Shown here: positions 34,697 through 44,718 of the stretch, in pieces
How positions within the stretch are numbered: the first letter of the stretch is position 1
How the letters are laid out: every line of letters begins with the position of its first letter
Assembly: GCA_035297145.1 (NCBI GenBank)
Contig: DATGZN010000109.1
Coordinates: 124,001 to 188,000 of the forward strand
Direction: 5' to 3'
From: QHXW01 sp035297145
Lineage (GTDB): Bacteria > Acidobacteriota > Terriglobia > Bryobacterales > Bryobacteraceae
DNA: 64,000 nt
The notes under the pieces: model-generated
Told to the model about the DNA's origin: nothing
Database searches by the model: none
The model's input: the letters and a program-made list of their open reading frames with translations, nothing else
Made by a program: the position numbers and the translations under genes

Positions 34697-37405
34697 TCAC
34701 TCAAACAGCTCATTCTTTAGCAGCGGGCGGCCGGCTAGTGCCGTGTAGAAGCCCCAAACGGCGAGCGCAGCGACGACCAGAAGGGGAAATAGCGTCGCGC
34801 CGCCGTACCAGACGGAGAAGTCGGTGGTCAGCGGGACGTTACCCATGAGATCCGCCATGAAAATGCCCGAAGCGAGCGCGATCAGGCCAAAGCGCACAAC
34901 GACGACGGCCGCAACCGCATAGACGATGATGATCAGAGGAAAATCAACCCACGGGTGGTCGCTGCTCAACAGGCCCAGGGCCGTAAAGATGAGCGTGAAA
35001 CCCGCGGCCGCGAGCCATTGCTTGCGCAGGATCACACGCAGCAGAAAAATCAGAAAGAAAAACATCAGCGTAAAACTGATGGAATTCGTGACCTGATAGA
35101 GTAACGCGGTCGCCGTACCCCGCGCACCGAGTAAGTAATCGGTCGTGCCCATGCGAGGCGGCGCTCCCAGCCTTCCTACAAGCAGAGCGCTCACGATGAA
35201 CAAAGAACACCAGAACACACCCAGGCACGAGCCGAACAGAACGTCGCGGCCCACGAGGGGATCGCGCCACCGGCCACTCGAAAGTCGGCTCCAGGAGATG
35301 ATGGTTTGCGGCCAGTGCCGCCGCACATACGGTTCTACGGCAAGATAAAGTGCCCAGACCGCTCCGGCAATGAAAAGACCAGTGCTTGCGGCGACGATGA
35401 AAGATCCGAACGTTGCAAGACTGGGCACGAAGTGGCTGCGCGTCAGCCACAGCGCGAGTTCCACCGCGAACACGAACAAGGCCAATCGAAAAGCACCACG
35501 GCGGTCGCCACGGCCGCGTACCAGATTCCAGCGGGCAACTGAGACGGCGCCCACGAGAATCAGCACGAGTATAGCGAGGAGGATGATGATGTTGGCGTTT
35601 TGACCAGCGGAGAGCTGGAACGGCTGCATCCGCGAGGGCCGTGTCCAGGGGCCGATTAGCGAGAAGTACACAGGTCTTCCTCTCCACGCCGCGGCTTCGA
35701 CCCGCAGGGGCCTCTGGCTGGCTGGCCATTTCCCCGTCCAGGCGGTCCGCGTATCTGAGGCGGCCAACGAGTTCCACACCGGCGCCGTTGCTTGGAATGC
35801 ATTGGGATCCAGGCCGGCCGCGGCAAACAGCTTCTTCCAGTCAAACGGCTCCGCGACGGCTGGTGTCTTGTCGAGCTCTGGTGGAATCGCCTCCAGAAAA
35901 AGCAGCCGACCCTGGGAATCCAGATAGACCAGGATCATCCCGGACTCAGTTCGACTAGGGTCATTGGGTGTGACGATGCCTGGTGTGAGTAACTGATCGG
36001 TGAAGCCGATCGGCGACATGTATTGCTGGGTCTGTCGATACCAGTACTGAACCATTGTTGGCCGGCCTGCGAAAATCTGAGGCCACTGCGCAGCGGTAGG
36101 GTGCTCGTGCTGCCCGACGTAAGTCCGGAAGTCGTTGTCGTAGCCGAACCCATGCGCCCGGTCCACTGGAGCCGCCGTGTATCCAAAGCCGCGAATCAGA
36201 TCGCGAGCTTTTTCCTCCAGGACCTCTGGCGGTTTGTCGAGATTCAAATACTGCAAAGCATTCGATTGCGCGCCGCCGAAGAGGATGAACGTCATCGCCG
36301 CGATGACTCCGGCCAGGCACGGAACCGCAACGCGCAGCGAAAGGCCGGCCGTTTCCCCCGAAGCCGCCACCATCTGTGGTGACGGTGTCTCGCCCGCCGC
36401 GAGCGCCGCTGCCAACGGGTCACCGCCAGGAAGCGCCGCGGCCACGGCGAGCGCGGACGCCGGCCGGTTGCGTGGATCGGCATCGAGACAGCGCAAGATG
36501 ACACGTTCCACCGCCGGATCGAGGTCCTTCACCAGCGACGTCGGGCTCGCGGGCGTAGTTTCCGTGTGCAGGCGCACCAGCTCGGCCAGCGTCGAAGCCT
36601 CGAACGCACGCTTGCCAGTAAAGACTTCGTAAAGCACGAGACCGAGCGAATAAATATCGCTGCGGGCGCTCACCTCGGTTCCGGCAAGCTGCTCTGGCGC
36701 CATGTAAGCCGGCGTGCCGTTGCGAATCTCGGCGCCTTGCATCTGATCGGCCAACCCCGCGAGTCCGAAATCGGTAATGAGCACGTGGCCACGGCCATCC
36801 AGCATGATGTTGGAGGGCTTCAGGTCGCGGTGCAGGACGCCTTTTTCGTGGGCCGCGGCCAGCCCCGCGCACAGCTTGCGCGCGATTTCGATCGCCTTGT
36901 CTTCCGGCAGCCGGCCAATGCGCCGCAGCAGGGAACCGAGGTCCTCGCCGTCCACGTACTCCATCGAAAGGTAGGGCTGGCCCTCGACATCGCCGAGATC
37001 GTAAACACGGCAGACATTGGGGTGCGAAACCTGACGCGCCACGCGAATTTCGTTGTAGAAGCGGGCGAGCGCGGTCTCGTTCTGCGATGTGGCTTCGGGA
37101 AGAAATTTCAGCGCTACCGGCTGGCTGAGTTTGAGATCATTGGCGCGGTAAACCTCCCCCATGCCGCCTCTGCCGATCAAAGCCACGATCCGATAGCGTC
37201 CGACGAGTAAAGTACCCGGGAGAAAACGGCCCTCATCGAGCGATGACGAGGTGCTGCTGACCGGACGGCTCGCCGCGTGACCAGGTGTTGATGAGATCGC
37301 CTCGGTCCGCGTGACCACGACGTCAGCCAGCAGCGATGCTCCGCAGTGCGGGCAGAAACGGCTGCTATCCTGTACGTCATCACCGCAGGACCGGCACGCG
37401 GGCAT
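34697..37405 (-). CDS. Zinc-ribbon Ser/Thr protein kinase with multi-helix membrane domain
   Basis: 902 residues. Residues 4-21 form a Cys4 zinc ribbon (CRSC..CPHC). The kinase domain (about 70-340) has GRGGMGEVY, Lys100, HRDLKPSN (Asp194), DFG (Asp212) and APE-type MAPEQL, so it should be active. A helix follows (VAVPCLAGVIAAMTFILFGG), then a ~240-residue segment with WYRQTQQYMSP and PVYFSLIGPW, probably extracytoplasmic, then about eight hydrophobic helices. A sensor-coupled kinase is a fair inference; the C-terminal region matches no family I know. The upstream gap (37406-37880) carries no obvious gene. Confidence 0.88.
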   Translation of the reverse strand: MPACRSCGDDVQDSSRFCPHCGASLLADVVVTRTEAISSTPGHAASRPVSSTSSSLDEGRFLPGTLLVGRYRIVALIGRGGMGEVYRANDLKLSQPVALKFLPEATSQNETALARFYNEIRVARQVSHPNVCRVYDLGDVEGQPYLSMEYVDGEDLGSLLRRIGRLPEDKAIEIARKLCAGLAAAHEKGVLHRDLKPSNIMLDGRGHVLITDFGLAGLADQMQGAEIRNGTPAYMAPEQLAGTEVSARSDIYSLGLVLYEVFTGKRAFEASTLAELVRLHTETTPASPTSLVKDLDPAVERVILRCLDADPRNRPASALAVAAALPGGDPLAAALAAGETPSPQMVAASGETAGLSLRVAVPCLAGVIAAMTFILFGGAQSNALQYLNLDKPPEVLEEKARDLIRGFGYTAAPVDRAHGFGYDNDFRTYVGQHEHPTAAQWPQIFAGRPTMVQYWYRQTQQYMSPIGFTDQLLTPGIVTPNDPSRTESGMILVYLDSQGRLLFLEAIPPELDKTPAVAEPFDWKKLFAAAGLDPNAFQATAPVWNSLAASDTRTAWTGKWPASQRPLRVEAAAWRGRPVYFSLIGPWTRPSRMQPFQLSAGQNANIIILLAILVLILVGAVSVARWNLVRGRGDRRGAFRLALFVFAVELALWLTRSHFVPSLATFGSFIVAASTGLFIAGAVWALYLAVEPYVRRHWPQTIISWSRLSSGRWRDPLVGRDVLFGSCLGVFWCSLFIVSALLVGRLGAPPRMGTTDYLLGARGTATALLYQVTNSISFTLMFFFLIFLLRVILRKQWLAAAGFTLIFTALGLLSSDHPWVDFPLIIIVYAVAAVVVVRFGLIALASGIFMADLMGNVPLTTDFSVWYGGATLFPLLVVAALAVWGFYTALAGRPLLKNELFE

Positions 37406-37880
37406 AGCTTAATACTTTAGCGCAGGCCCGCCCCATTTGCGGTCGGTAACGCGGATGACTGCCGCAGCCACGCGCCCCCTGCCCCGGTGAACGTAGATCA
37501 ACCCCGGTAGCGCAGGGACACCGCGCGGTTTGCGGGGCACCTGCGGCCGTTCGGTTCTTGGGTTAACGTTTCGATTGCGTGCGGCACTTTACGGAGAGGT
37601 CGCGTGAGAAGACAGTTGCAGGCCGCGACGTACCTTTTCCATAAGGTCATGACGCCTAGTGTAAAAGCGGGCGCAGGTCCCGATATGCACGGGAGGTTCC
37701 CTCACAGCATGGCCCTTATCTACAGATGATTCCCAGTTAATCAGTACCACCCAGTCGTACGCGCGGCATCGCGCAAGTCGTTAGCAAAACCACTGAGCAT
37801 CGCGCCCTCTCCTCTGCGGATCATACAACACATGTAGAATAAACATTCCCGCCTGCGCTACAGGCTGGAAACCTGATCAC
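37406..37880. other. 475-bp gap with a repeat-D copy, otherwise nothing recognised
   Basis: Contains the D repeat left half at 37507-37558. The remainder shows no long ORF, tRNA or strong hairpin. Promoters for the kinase (minus) and the oxidoreductase (plus) should lie here. Confidence 0.4.
37507..37558 (+). repeat. Dispersed repeat family D, left-half copy
   Basis: GTAGCGCAGGGAC, then GCGC, TTTGCG, ACCTGCGGCC and TTCGGTTC occur in the same order at 44012-44060. Confidence 0.55.
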
Positions 37881-38888
37881 ATGCGTAAACTCCGTTGGGG
37901 CGTTCTCGGCGTCGCCAATATCGCCGTCGTCAAAGTGATTCCCGCCATGCAGCGCGGCGAGTGGACCGAAATCGCGGCCATCGCCTCGCGCGATCTTGCC
38001 AAGGCGCAGCAGGCCGCGGGTAAGCTTGGAATTCCTAAAGCCTATGGCTCTTACGAGGAGCTGCTCGCCGACCCGGATATCGATGCCATCTACAATCCGC
38101 TGCCCAATCATCTGCATGTTCCGTGGTCCATCAAAGCGGCGGAAGCGGGCAAACACGTGCTCTGCGAAAAGCCTATCGGGCTGTCCGTCGAGGAGGCGAA
38201 ACAGCTCCGCGATGTGCGCGACCGCACCGGCGTGAAGATCGGCGAAGCCTTCATGGTGCGCACGCATCCGCAGTGGCTGAAGGCGCTCGAATGGGTGCGC
38301 GGCGGCCGCATCGGCGATCTCCGCTCCATCATGGGCTTCTTCAGCTACTTCCTTACTGACCCGACTAACGTGCGCAACGTTTTCGATTGGGGTGGCGGCG
38401 GGCTGATGGATATCGGCTGCTATCCAATCTTCACCTCGCGCTTTATTTTCGGCGCCGAACCGAGCCGCGTTCTGGGACTAGTGGAACGCGACCCGGAGTT
38501 GAAGATCGACCGCCTGACATCGGCAATTCTAGACTTCCCAGCGGGTCAGTCGATTTTCACGTGCTCGACGCAACTCGTGCCTTACCAGCGCATGCAGATT
38601 TTCGGCACCAAAGGCCGCATTGAAATCGAGATCCCCTTCAATGCTCCGCCCGACTACCCCTGCCGCATTCTCCTCGACGCCAGCGGCGACCTGTTCGGGC
38701 GCGGTATTGAGACTTACGAAGCCCCGATCTGCGACCATTACACTATCCAGGGCGATCAATTCTCCCGCGCCGCGCAAGGTGTGGGCGACGTGCCCGTGCC
38801 GCTCGAATCCGCCATTGCGAACATGGCTGTGATTGACGCGGTTTTCCGTTCCGCGGAGTCAGGGAAGTGGGAAGAACCGCGGGGGTAG
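37881..38888 (+). CDS. Gfo/Idh/MocA-family oxidoreductase
   Basis: 335 residues. The N-terminus LRWGVLGVANIAVVKVIPAM is the NAD(P) Rossmann loop, and CEKPIGLSVEEA is the family's conserved EKP motif with the catalytic-region Lys. GGGGLMDIGCYP is the C-terminal-domain signature around the catalytic His/Asp area; the usual His is replaced by Cys in DIGCYP. This family oxidises or reduces sugars and inositols. An S15 hydrolase starts 2 bp after the stop, so the genes are co-transcribed. Confidence 0.9.
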   Translation: MRKLRWGVLGVANIAVVKVIPAMQRGEWTEIAAIASRDLAKAQQAAGKLGIPKAYGSYEELLADPDIDAIYNPLPNHLHVPWSIKAAEAGKHVLCEKPIGLSVEEAKQLRDVRDRTGVKIGEAFMVRTHPQWLKALEWVRGGRIGDLRSIMGFFSYFLTDPTNVRNVFDWGGGGLMDIGCYPIFTSRFIFGAEPSRVLGLVERDPELKIDRLTSAILDFPAGQSIFTCSTQLVPYQRMQIFGTKGRIEIEIPFNAPPDYPCRILLDASGDLFGRGIETYEAPICDHYTIQGDQFSRAAQGVGDVPVPLESAIANMAVIDAVFRSAESGKWEEPRG

Positions 38889-38890
38889 AT

Positions 38891-40606
38891 ATGTTTCGCG
38901 CACCTTGCCTTTTACTCTTCGCCTCCATCGCTTTCGCCGCCACGCCCTACGAAGTCACCATCGAAGGTGGCGTCGAAATGAAGACCCGCGACGGCGTCAC
39001 TTTGCGCGCCGATGTCTATCGCCCGAAAGCCGACGGCAAATTCCCCGTGCTTCTTCAGCGCACGCCGTATAACAAAGGCGATGGCGAATCGGACTTCGGC
39101 AAACGTGCCGCTGCTCTTGGTTATGTCGTCATCATTCAGGATGTGCGCGGCCGCTACTCGTCCGATGGTGAGTGGTACATGTTTAAAAATGAGTCAAACG
39201 ACGGGTTTGACACCGTTGAGTGGGCCGCCGCTCTACCCTACTCGAACGGCAAAGTCGGCATGTACGGCGCTTCCTATGTGGGCGCGACTCAAATGCTCGC
39301 TGCCATCGCGTCGCCGCCGCATCTCGCCGGCATTTTCCCGGTGGTCACTGCGTCGAACTATCACGATGGCTGGACCTACCAGGGCGGCGCTTTTGAGCAG
39401 TGGTTCAATGAATCCTGGACCTCTGGCCTCACCGAGGACACACTCGTCAAAAGAGTGCGCGGCGCGCGAAACACACTCAATTGGATATGGAAGCTGCCAC
39501 TCACGGAGTACCCCTTTTTCGATGCGCCCAACCCTCGAAGTCTGGCGCCCTATTTTGCTGATTGGGCGCACCATCCCGATTTCGATGATTACTGGCGTCA
39601 GTGGTCGATCGAAGATCATTACGAGAAGGTCAAAGTACCGGCTTATAGCGTTGGCGGCTGGTACGACATTTTCCAGGGCGGCACCATCCGCAACTATGTG
39701 GGGCTGAAATCACGGGTGCCGGGCCAGCGCCTCATGATCGGACCTTGGTACCACGGCCCCTTCAACGGCACGGCGGGCGAACTAAGCTTCGGCCCCTCGG
39801 CGAAAGGCGATACCGATACCGACGAGCTGCGCTGGTACGATCACCTGCTGCGCGGCGTTGATAACGGCAGCGACCACGAGAAGCCTGTCAAGATTTTTGT
39901 GATGGGAAAGAATTCCTGGCGCGACGAGGACGATTGGCCGCTGGCTCGTGCGCGCTCAACTCGCTACTACCTGCACTCTGCCGGCGGCGCCAACACCCGC
40001 ACCGGCGATGGCACGCTGGACAACTCTGCTCCCGCCGATGAGCGTGCCGATCGTTATACTTACGATCCAGCCAATCCCACGCCCACGCGCGGTGGCGGTC
40101 TGTGTTGCGACAACGACCACCTGGGCTCCGGCGCCTTCGACCAGCGAACTGTCGAGGAGCGCAAAGATGTGTTGGTCTATACGATGCCGGCATTTTCGAG
40201 CGAATTCGAAGTCACCGGACCCATCGCCGCCGAGCTTTATGTCAGCTCATCCGCGGTGGACACCGACTTCACCGCCAAGTTGGTTGATGTCTGGCCCAAC
40301 GGTTTCGCTCAGAATCTGACCGACGGCATCCTGCGCGCGCGTTACCGCAACTCCCACGCGCATCCCGAGCTGATGAAACCCGGCGAAATCTACAGGGTCC
40401 GCATCGACATGTGGAACACCAGCAACGTTTTTCTGGCCGGCCATAAGCTGCGCGTCGAAATTTCCAGCAGCAACTTCCCGCGCTTCGACCGCAATCTCAA
40501 CACGGGCCAGGATGCCGGCTCGTCCAGCAACTTCAGTAAAGCGGACAACGTCGTCTACCACGACGCGCAGCATCCCTCGGTGCTGATTTTGCCGGTGGTT
40601 CCCTGA
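38891..40606 (+). CDS. CocE/NonD-type S15 hydrolase (X-Pro dipeptidyl-peptidase-like), secreted
   Basis: 571 residues from ATG 38891 with signal peptide MFRAPCLLLFASIAFAATP. The catalytic Ser is in MYGASYVGATQ (GxSYxG). VVIIQDVRGRYSSDGEWYMF is the other hallmark, and GPWYHGPFNG holds the probable catalytic His region. The C-terminal half is the galactose-binding/jelly-roll domain of the CocE family (SEFEVTGPIAAELYVSSSAVDTD). It cleaves acyl bonds of peptides or esters in the periplasm; the substrate is unknown. It follows the oxidoreductase by 2 bp. Confidence 0.9.
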   Translation: MFRAPCLLLFASIAFAATPYEVTIEGGVEMKTRDGVTLRADVYRPKADGKFPVLLQRTPYNKGDGESDFGKRAAALGYVVIIQDVRGRYSSDGEWYMFKNESNDGFDTVEWAAALPYSNGKVGMYGASYVGATQMLAAIASPPHLAGIFPVVTASNYHDGWTYQGGAFEQWFNESWTSGLTEDTLVKRVRGARNTLNWIWKLPLTEYPFFDAPNPRSLAPYFADWAHHPDFDDYWRQWSIEDHYEKVKVPAYSVGGWYDIFQGGTIRNYVGLKSRVPGQRLMIGPWYHGPFNGTAGELSFGPSAKGDTDTDELRWYDHLLRGVDNGSDHEKPVKIFVMGKNSWRDEDDWPLARARSTRYYLHSAGGANTRTGDGTLDNSAPADERADRYTYDPANPTPTRGGGLCCDNDHLGSGAFDQRTVEERKDVLVYTMPAFSSEFEVTGPIAAELYVSSSAVDTDFTAKLVDVWPNGFAQNLTDGILRARYRNSHAHPELMKPGEIYRVRIDMWNTSNVFLAGHKLRVEISSSNFPRFDRNLNTGQDAGSSSNFSKADNVVYHDAQHPSVLILPVVP

Positions 40607-40670
40607 CACTCCCCCACCCTGCTTGCTTCCCGTCCCCGGCGGCGCTAAGCTCCAAATCGGGGGTTGCGTC

Positions 40671-41405
40671 ATGAAATATGCCGCGCAGTTCCTTGCTCTT
40701 GCTTGTTTTATAATTCTGCCCGCATCGGCTCGCAGTGGCGGCGGAGCCCATGGAGGCGGTGGCGGCCACGCTGGTGGCGGCGGATTCCACGGCGCCGTTG
40801 GTGGCGGTTCCCACGGCATGACCGGCGGTTTTCATGGCGGATACGGCGGCGGCTTCGGTCGCGGGGGCGGATATGGCGGCGCCGGTCGCGGATATGGCTT
40901 CCGTAACGGCTACGGTCGCAACCGGTACGGTTTTGGCCTTCGCTACGCGCCCGGCTTCTACGGGGGTTATCCGTACTACGGGTTTTGGGGTTACGGCCTG
41001 GGTGACGGGGGTTATCCGTACTACGATTCCGGTTATTACGATCCGGGCTATGCCAACCAGGGTTACGACAACGGCTATCAGCAGCCTCCCGTCGTGATTT
41101 ACCAGAATCCTCCCGCGTACGGCTATCCTCCTCCTCCGCCGGTGCATTCGGAAATTCACGAATATCCCGATGCCCCGGCCACCTCGACCATCCGTCCCGC
41201 GGGTGAGCCGCCCATCTATCTGATCGCCATCAAGGGCCAGGACAATATTCTGGCTGGCATTACTTACTGGGTCGAGGGCGACACCCTGCAATACATCAAC
41301 CTGCAACACGTGCAGAAGCATGTGCCGCTCAGTTCCGTGGATCGCGCACTTACCGCCCGTCTGAACCACGAACGCAACACCGACCTGCGCCTGCCGCCTG
41401 CATAG
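40671..41405 (+). CDS. Gly/Tyr-rich exported protein
   Basis: 244 residues from ATG 40671 with a signal peptide (MKYAAQFLALACFIILPASA). Residues about 22-85 are mostly Gly/His/Phe (GGGGHAGGGGFHG), and 85-150 alternate Gly/Tyr/Pro. The C-terminal ~75 residues look folded (IYLIAIKGQDNILAGITYWV, then DTLQYINLQHVQKHVPLSSV), resembling the small domain that ends several acidobacterial Gly-rich proteins. A surface or matrix role is possible. The repetitive DNA could expand or contract. It starts 64 bp after the S15 gene. Confidence 0.75.
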   Translation: MKYAAQFLALACFIILPASARSGGGAHGGGGGHAGGGGFHGAVGGGSHGMTGGFHGGYGGGFGRGGGYGGAGRGYGFRNGYGRNRYGFGLRYAPGFYGGYPYYGFWGYGLGDGGYPYYDSGYYDPGYANQGYDNGYQQPPVVIYQNPPAYGYPPPPPVHSEIHEYPDAPATSTIRPAGEPPIYLIAIKGQDNILAGITYWVEGDTLQYINLQHVQKHVPLSSVDRALTARLNHERNTDLRLPPA

Positions 41406-41531
41406 GAGCGGACAGCTCGTTCCCACAAACGCGCACGGTGTCGCGCGCGCGAGGCGCGTTCTAGCTTCGTTTTCAACTATTTGGATCTGGCCTCCGACTT
41501 GCCCCTCCCGCCGGTCACGGAGGTTACCGCC

Positions 41532-43973
41532 TTGCTGCCAGATTTGCGTCTCGCTCTTCGCACATTCATCCAGAAACCCGGCTTCGCCTTGATTGCCGTC
41601 CTCACCATGGCTCTCGGCATCGGCGCCACCACGGCGATTTTCAGTGTCGCGGATGCCATTTTGTGGAAGTCCCTGCCTATGCCCGATCCCGGCCGCCTAG
41701 TCATGGTGCTGGAACGCCGCATCGAAGAGCATGGCGGCTGGATCCCTGTCTCTCCCGCCAATTTCTTGGATTGGAAAGAGCGCAGCCGCTCATTTGAGCA
41801 CTTGGCCGCGTATCAGTATTCGACCGCCAACCTGGCCGCCGCCCAAGGCTACGATCCCGAGCGTAGGGAGACCTGTCTCACCGGGGAGGACTTTTTCCCG
41901 GCGCTCGGCGCCAAGCCGGAGCTAGGCCGCGTTTTCACGGCGGCGGAAAGCCAAATGGGAGCCGACCGTGAAGTCATCCTCAGCCACAAATTCTGGGTGC
42001 GCCGGTTTGCCGCCGATCGCGCCATCGTAGGCAAGTCCGTGCAAATCGACGGACGCTCCGTAAGCGTGGTGGGCGTGATGCCAGAGGGCTTCGACTTCCC
42101 TACCGCACTGGATGCCTGGATGCCCCTCGCTCTGCCGCCGCCTGTGTGGCATTTGCGCCCCGCGCCCATCCTGTTCAGCGTGGCGCGATTGAAGCCCGGT
42201 GTTCCCTTCGAGCAGGCCAGGGCCGAAATGGATGCCATCGCGCGCCAGCTCGGCCAGCAATTCCCCAAGACCAACCGAGGCTGGCGCACCACCGTGATGC
42301 CTCTCCGCGAATTCCTGATGGGCGGCAGTTTGCCTAAATTGACCTGGATGTTGCTGGGTGTGACGGGTTTTGTTCTGCTGATCGCCTGTGCCAACGTCGC
42401 TAATCTGCAACTCGCACGCGCCACCGGCCGCGTGCGTGAGATGGCCGTTCGCACGGCTCTCGGTGCAACGCGTGGCCGGCTGGTACGGCAGCTTCTGGGT
42501 GAGAGCCTGGTGCTTTCCTTTGCCGGCGCCGGCGTCGGTATCCTGTTCGCGCTCTGGGGCGTCGATTTGGTTCGCTGGGGCATTTCCGCCGAATTCGTCC
42601 AGGACGTCCCCAACTGGGATCGCATCAGTGTGGATGCGCGGGCGTTGGCGTTCACTGTGGCTGTGGCGCTAGCTAGTGGTGTCCTTGCTGGTCTGGCTCC
42701 TGCCTTCCAGGCCGCAGGGCGCGGCGGCACAGGTCTGAATGAAACCCTCAAGGAGGGCGGCAGAAGCGCCTCCGCCGGTCGCGGCCGGCTGCACGTGCGG
42801 AACGTTCTGGCAGCAGCCGACGTTGCGCTGGCGTTGGCGCTGCTGGTGGGCGCTGGCCTCATGATCAAAGGCTTAGGGCGTCTTGCGAATCGCGAACAGA
42901 ATCTGCATCCCGATACGCTCCTCACCCTGCGCATGAACCTGCCTGAAACGAAATATAACGACGGCCGCAAGATCCGGCAGTTCCACGATCAACTCCTGGC
43001 GCGCGTGCAATCTCTTCCTGGCGTGGCCTCGGCCGCCATCGCCAATTCCATTCCGCACAGCGGCACCCTGACCGCCATCCGTTCGTTTACCACTCCGGAG
43101 CGTTCGCCGCATGACATAGGTGAGGACGCCCGCTGCCAGTATCAATCCGTCAGCCCCGCGTACTTTCGCACCCTGCATATCGCGCTGCGCCCCGGACGCG
43201 AGTTTGCTGCCACCGACACCGGCACCGCTCCCAGCGTTGCCATCGTCAGCCAGCGGCTGGCCGATCGCTTTTGGCCCCATGAGGATGCCATCGGCAAGCG
43301 GGTGACCGTCGGACACGAGAATTCCTTCGCACCTTGGATGACTATCGTAGGCGTGGCCGCCGACACCGTGCAGAATGCGTTCGACCGCGAGCCGCGCTTC
43401 GCAATTTATGTCCCCTATGCGCAGGAACCTATGCCCGATGTCCACCTGGCCGTACGTGCCTACGGCAATCCCAACTTACTAGTCCGCGCCGTCGAGACAG
43501 AAATACATGGTCTCGATCGCGAACTTCCTGTAGACCACGTGGAAACCCTGACTCGCTTATTGAGTGACGAATTGACCCCTCTGCGCTACATCGCCGTCGT
43601 GATGAGCTTCTTCGGAGCGCTGGCGCTCCTGCTAGCTTCGGTGGGCGTGTATGGCGTTATGTCCTGTGCTGTCTCGGAGCGCACACAGGAGATTGGTGTG
43701 CGTGTCGCGCTTGGCGCCAGCGGCCGCGATGTCCTGTCACTGGTCTTTCACCGTACCTTGGCGATCACACTCGTAGGCATTGCCGTCGGGCTCGCCGGTG
43801 CATTTGTTTTAGCCAAGGTCTTGGCGGGCGTAGTCTTTGGCGTTTCCGTGACCGACGCCGCCACTTTCGCCTGGAGCGCTGTCCTTCTCGCTGCAGTTGC
43901 CATTCTGGCCAGCTACATCCCCGCGCGCCGCGCCACGCGCGTAGATCCCATCAGTGCGCTGCGTTATGAATGA
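41532..43973 (+). CDS. MacB/FtsX-type orphan permease (ADOP type)
   Basis: About 813 residues from TTG 41532, seven bases after GGAGGT; an in-frame TTG at 41481 has no ribosome-binding site and adds 17 residues. It starts LPDLRLALRTFIQKPGFALIAV, has a MacB periplasmic core, a three-helix FtsX domain (GVTGFVLLIACANVANLQLA), then a second periplasmic/FtsX half ending IPARRATRVDPISALRYE. This duplicated-permease layout without a fused ATPase is the ADOP family, common in Acidobacteria. It probably extrudes peptides or lipids with a separate ATPase. A repeat-D copy follows the stop directly. Confidence 0.9.
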   Translation: MLPDLRLALRTFIQKPGFALIAVLTMALGIGATTAIFSVADAILWKSLPMPDPGRLVMVLERRIEEHGGWIPVSPANFLDWKERSRSFEHLAAYQYSTANLAAAQGYDPERRETCLTGEDFFPALGAKPELGRVFTAAESQMGADREVILSHKFWVRRFAADRAIVGKSVQIDGRSVSVVGVMPEGFDFPTALDAWMPLALPPPVWHLRPAPILFSVARLKPGVPFEQARAEMDAIARQLGQQFPKTNRGWRTTVMPLREFLMGGSLPKLTWMLLGVTGFVLLIACANVANLQLARATGRVREMAVRTALGATRGRLVRQLLGESLVLSFAGAGVGILFALWGVDLVRWGISAEFVQDVPNWDRISVDARALAFTVAVALASGVLAGLAPAFQAAGRGGTGLNETLKEGGRSASAGRGRLHVRNVLAAADVALALALLVGAGLMIKGLGRLANREQNLHPDTLLTLRMNLPETKYNDGRKIRQFHDQLLARVQSLPGVASAAIANSIPHSGTLTAIRSFTTPERSPHDIGEDARCQYQSVSPAYFRTLHIALRPGREFAATDTGTAPSVAIVSQRLADRFWPHEDAIGKRVTVGHENSFAPWMTIVGVAADTVQNAFDREPRFAIYVPYAQEPMPDVHLAVRAYGNPNLLVRAVETEIHGLDRELPVDHVETLTRLLSDELTPLRYIAVVMSFFGALALLLASVGVYGVMSCAVSERTQEIGVRVALGASGRDVLSLVFHRTLAITLVGIAVGLAGAFVLAKVLAGVVFGVSVTDAATFAWSAVLLAAVAILASYIPARRATRVDPISALRYE

Positions 43974-44011
43974 GCCGGAACGCTATTCCACCCTCGGCTT
44001 GGATAGTGGAT

Positions 44012-44134
44012 GTAGCGCAGGGACGCGCGCCGTTTGCGAGTACCTGCGGCCCTTCGGGTTCGTCACACCGGAAAAGCCGCGGGTCTCCCGCACACTACGC
44101 GTTAGCTCCGCGCTACAGGAATGGGTGGTTCATT
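44012..44134 (+). repeat. Dispersed repeat family D, full-length copy
   Basis: The left half (GTAGCGCAGGGAC...ACCTGCGGCC) matches 37507-37558; the right half (GAAAAGCCGCGGGT...CCGCGCTACAGGAATG...GGTTCATT) matches 7517-7581. It fills most of the 237-bp gap between the ADOP permease and the VOC gene and encodes nothing convincing. Confidence 0.6.
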
Positions 44135-44210
44135 CGGAACACTCGACTCAGGGCCATTCCACCACTTAGATGACTTTGATAGAATAGCTCCCCGAGAGAG
44201 GACCTCCCCT

Positions 44211-44702
44211 ATGGCCAAAAAAATCGATCCATTAAACAAGAAACAGTATGGCGCCGTATCTACTTTTCTAACCGTCACCGATATGAAGGCGGCGATCACC
44301 TTCTACCAAAAAGCCTTCGGCTTTGAAAAGCGAGCCGTTATGCCCGGGCCCGATGGCAAGCCCATGCACGCGGAACTAGTTCTTCGAGGAACCGTAATCA
44401 TGTTGGGTCCGGAGAATCTGGAACGAGGAGCCCGCGGCGCAAAGACCATGGGCGGTTCACCCGCCACCTTGTATATCTACGCCGAGAATGCGGACAAGGT
44501 CACTGCCAAGGCCATCAAACTGGGTGCCACCGCCCAGGGGCCTGTATCCGACATGTTCTGGGGCGACCGCTGCGGCACCATCATCGATCCCGAAGGGTAC
44601 ATGTGGATGATCGCCACCCACAAAGCCGAGCCCACCCCCGCGGAAATGAAGAAGGCCATGGCCGCGATGGCGAACACTCAGGCCACCGCCACCACAGCGT
44701 AG
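44211..44702 (+). CDS. VOC-family (PhnB-like) protein
   Basis: 163 residues from ATG 44211 preceded by GAGAGGA. VSTFLTVTDMKAAITFYQKA is the VOC first module, and GDRCGTIIDPEGYMWMIATH ends the second, the form seen in PhnB/DUF1428-like glyoxalases. The N-terminal IDPLNKKQYG and a Met/Ala-rich C-tail flank it. The metal site is incomplete, as in many PhnB-like proteins, so the activity is unclear. It is isolated, with a repeat upstream. Confidence 0.85.
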   Translation: MAKKIDPLNKKQYGAVSTFLTVTDMKAAITFYQKAFGFEKRAVMPGPDGKPMHAELVLRGTVIMLGPENLERGARGAKTMGGSPATLYIYAENADKVTAKAIKLGATAQGPVSDMFWGDRCGTIIDPEGYMWMIATHKAEPTPAEMKKAMAAMANTQATATTA

Positions 44703-44718
44703 AACGTAACCCATGTAG

